Shown in pieces: positions 6,698 through 7,138 of a stretch of DNA of 7,138 bases. A program made the position numbers and the translations under genes. Each line of letters begins with the position of its first letter. Within the stretch, counting starts at the first letter, position 1. The stretch lies in the NCBI GenBank assembly GCA_021816665.1, contig JAKAXI010000094.1, forward strand, positions 1 through 7,138, read 5' to 3'. The notes beneath the pieces were generated by a model. The model was given only the letters and a program-made list of their open reading frames with translations, was not told where the DNA came from and made no database searches. Source of the DNA: Bacillota bacterium. Lineage in GTDB: Bacteria > Bacillota > Bacilli > Alicyclobacillales > Alicyclobacillaceae.

Positions 6698-6874
6698 TCA
6701 CCGAACGTTTACGACGCTCCGGCCTTTGTAGTAGCCGCAGTTCTTGCAGACATGGTGAGGCACAGTGTACTCACCGCACTGTGGGCAAGGAATAAGCCCT
6801 GGTGCCTGTAACTTAAAATGCGTCCGGCGAAGCCGCTTGCGCGTCTTCGACGTTCTATGTTGAGGTACCGCCAC
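6698..6874 (-). CDS. rpmF: Ribosomal protein L32 (bL32), zinc-binding form (GTG start)
   Basis: L32 is a small protein of the 50S ribosomal subunit. The protein has 58 residues and starts at GTG 6874-6872. It begins [10 protein letters not shown] and continues with the basic stretch [12 protein letters not shown] (11-22), typical of L32. The pairs CPQC (30-33) and CKNC (43-46) are the four zinc-binding cysteines, so this is the cysteine-containing form. AAGGAGGTG (6882-6890) lies seven bases upstream of the GTG. It follows the yceD stop by 36 bases; the yceD-rpmF pair is common across bacteria. A terminator follows, so it is probably not obligatorily cotranscribed with fapR. Confidence 0.96.
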   Translation of the reverse strand: MAVPQHRTSKTRKRLRRTHFKLQAPGLIPCPQCGEYTVPHHVCKNCGYYKGRSVVNVR

Positions 6875-6881
6875 GCCCGAA

Positions 6882-6890
6882 CACCTCCTT
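6882..6890 (-). promoter_or_regulatory. Ribosome binding site of rpmF
   Basis: AAGGAGGTG on the minus strand, seven bases before the GTG at 6874-6872. It is nearly a full anti-Shine-Dalgarno match and settles the GTG start of this short gene. Confidence 0.85.
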
Positions 6891-6910
6891 CGTCAATCAA
6901 CTCGTTCATC

Positions 6911-7138
6911 TTACTCTGGTTCATCTTTTGAAAGCAAGCCCTCTAGCGCTGCCCACCGCGGGTCTTGCACGGCGCGGTCACAGTTGCAGCGATGGTAGTT
7001 GAGGTTCGTGCCACATACCGAACACAACCCTTGACAGTCATCTCGACAGAGTGGACGAAAATCAATCGCTAGATTGACGGCTTCCTCAATGTACGGCGTC
7101 AAATCCACCTGTGAGCCTTCGACAAGATGCACGTCATC
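6911..7138 (-). CDS. yceD: YceD/DUF177 family protein, 3' part (truncated by window edge)
   Basis: Only the last 75 residues are visible; the frame stays open to the window edge with DDVHLVEG, so the GTG at 7132-7130 is probably an internal valine and not the start. The cysteine-rich segment LCRDDCQGLCSVCGTNLN, followed by CNC, is characteristic of the C-terminus of DUF177 proteins (cysteines at visible positions 31, 35, 39, 42, 51 and 53), which may hold zinc. The family is tied by gene order to rpmF and has been linked to 23S rRNA and ribosome metabolism, but its precise role in this organism cannot be inferred. The stop is TAA at 6913-6911, with rpmF 36 bases downstream. The family call is strong; the function is not. 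Confidence 0.88.
   Translation of the reverse strand, partial: DDVHLVEGSQVDLTPYIEEAVNLAIDFRPLCRDDCQGLCSVCGTNLNYHRCNCDRAVQDPRWAALEGLLSKDEPE

Noticed and set aside
6709..6924. A 71-codon minus-strand frame over rpmF
   Set aside because: It is the wrong frame of rpmF; the L32 frame starting at GTG 6874 has the zinc cysteines and a strong ribosome binding site.

Overview
The window holds a compact type II fatty-acid synthesis cluster. Every gene I can support lies on the minus strand, so it is transcribed from position 7138 towards 1. FapR is a malonyl-CoA-responsive repressor known from Bacillota. With strong AGGAGG-type ribosome binding sites, several GTG/TTG/CTG starts and a GC content that looks mid-50s percent by eye, it points to a Bacillota member, perhaps near Alicyclobacillaceae. 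The phylum is fairly secure; the family is a guess.

Layout in transcription order: the 3' end of a YceD/DUF177 gene (6911-7138, cut by the window edge); rpmF for ribosomal protein L32 (6698-6874); a 204-base gap with two hairpins (one a likely Rho-independent terminator), a FapR-type operator and a probable promoter; fapR (5918-6493, CTG start proposed); plsX (4922-5914); fabH (3923-4906, GTG start); fabD (2952-3896, TTG start proposed); fabG (2166-2906); acpP (1907-2140); a 143-base gap with a hairpin; fabF (522-1763); a strong terminator (471-497); and the 5' part of rnc for RNase III (1-412, cut by the window edge). No stretch longer than about 204 bases lacks a gene. I see no mobile element, CRISPR array, tRNA or rRNA.

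How the genes work together: FabD loads malonate from malonyl-CoA onto AcpP. FabH condenses malonyl-ACP with a short acyl-CoA primer. FabG reduces the ketoacyl-ACP and FabF carries out later condensations. PlsX turns finished acyl-ACP into acyl-phosphate for phospholipid synthesis. FapR senses malonyl-CoA and probably represses its own operon through the site at 6511-6527. The dehydratase (FabZ) and enoyl reductase are not in this window. The order yceD-rpmF-plsX-fabH-fabD-fabG-acpP-fabF is the one known from E. coli, but here fapR and a terminator sit between rpmF and plsX.

I found no new biological system. The observations worth checking are regulatory: the CTG start of fapR, the operator and its degenerate neighbour, the acpP-fabF gap, and the hairpins whose G:U pairs show which strand is transcribed.
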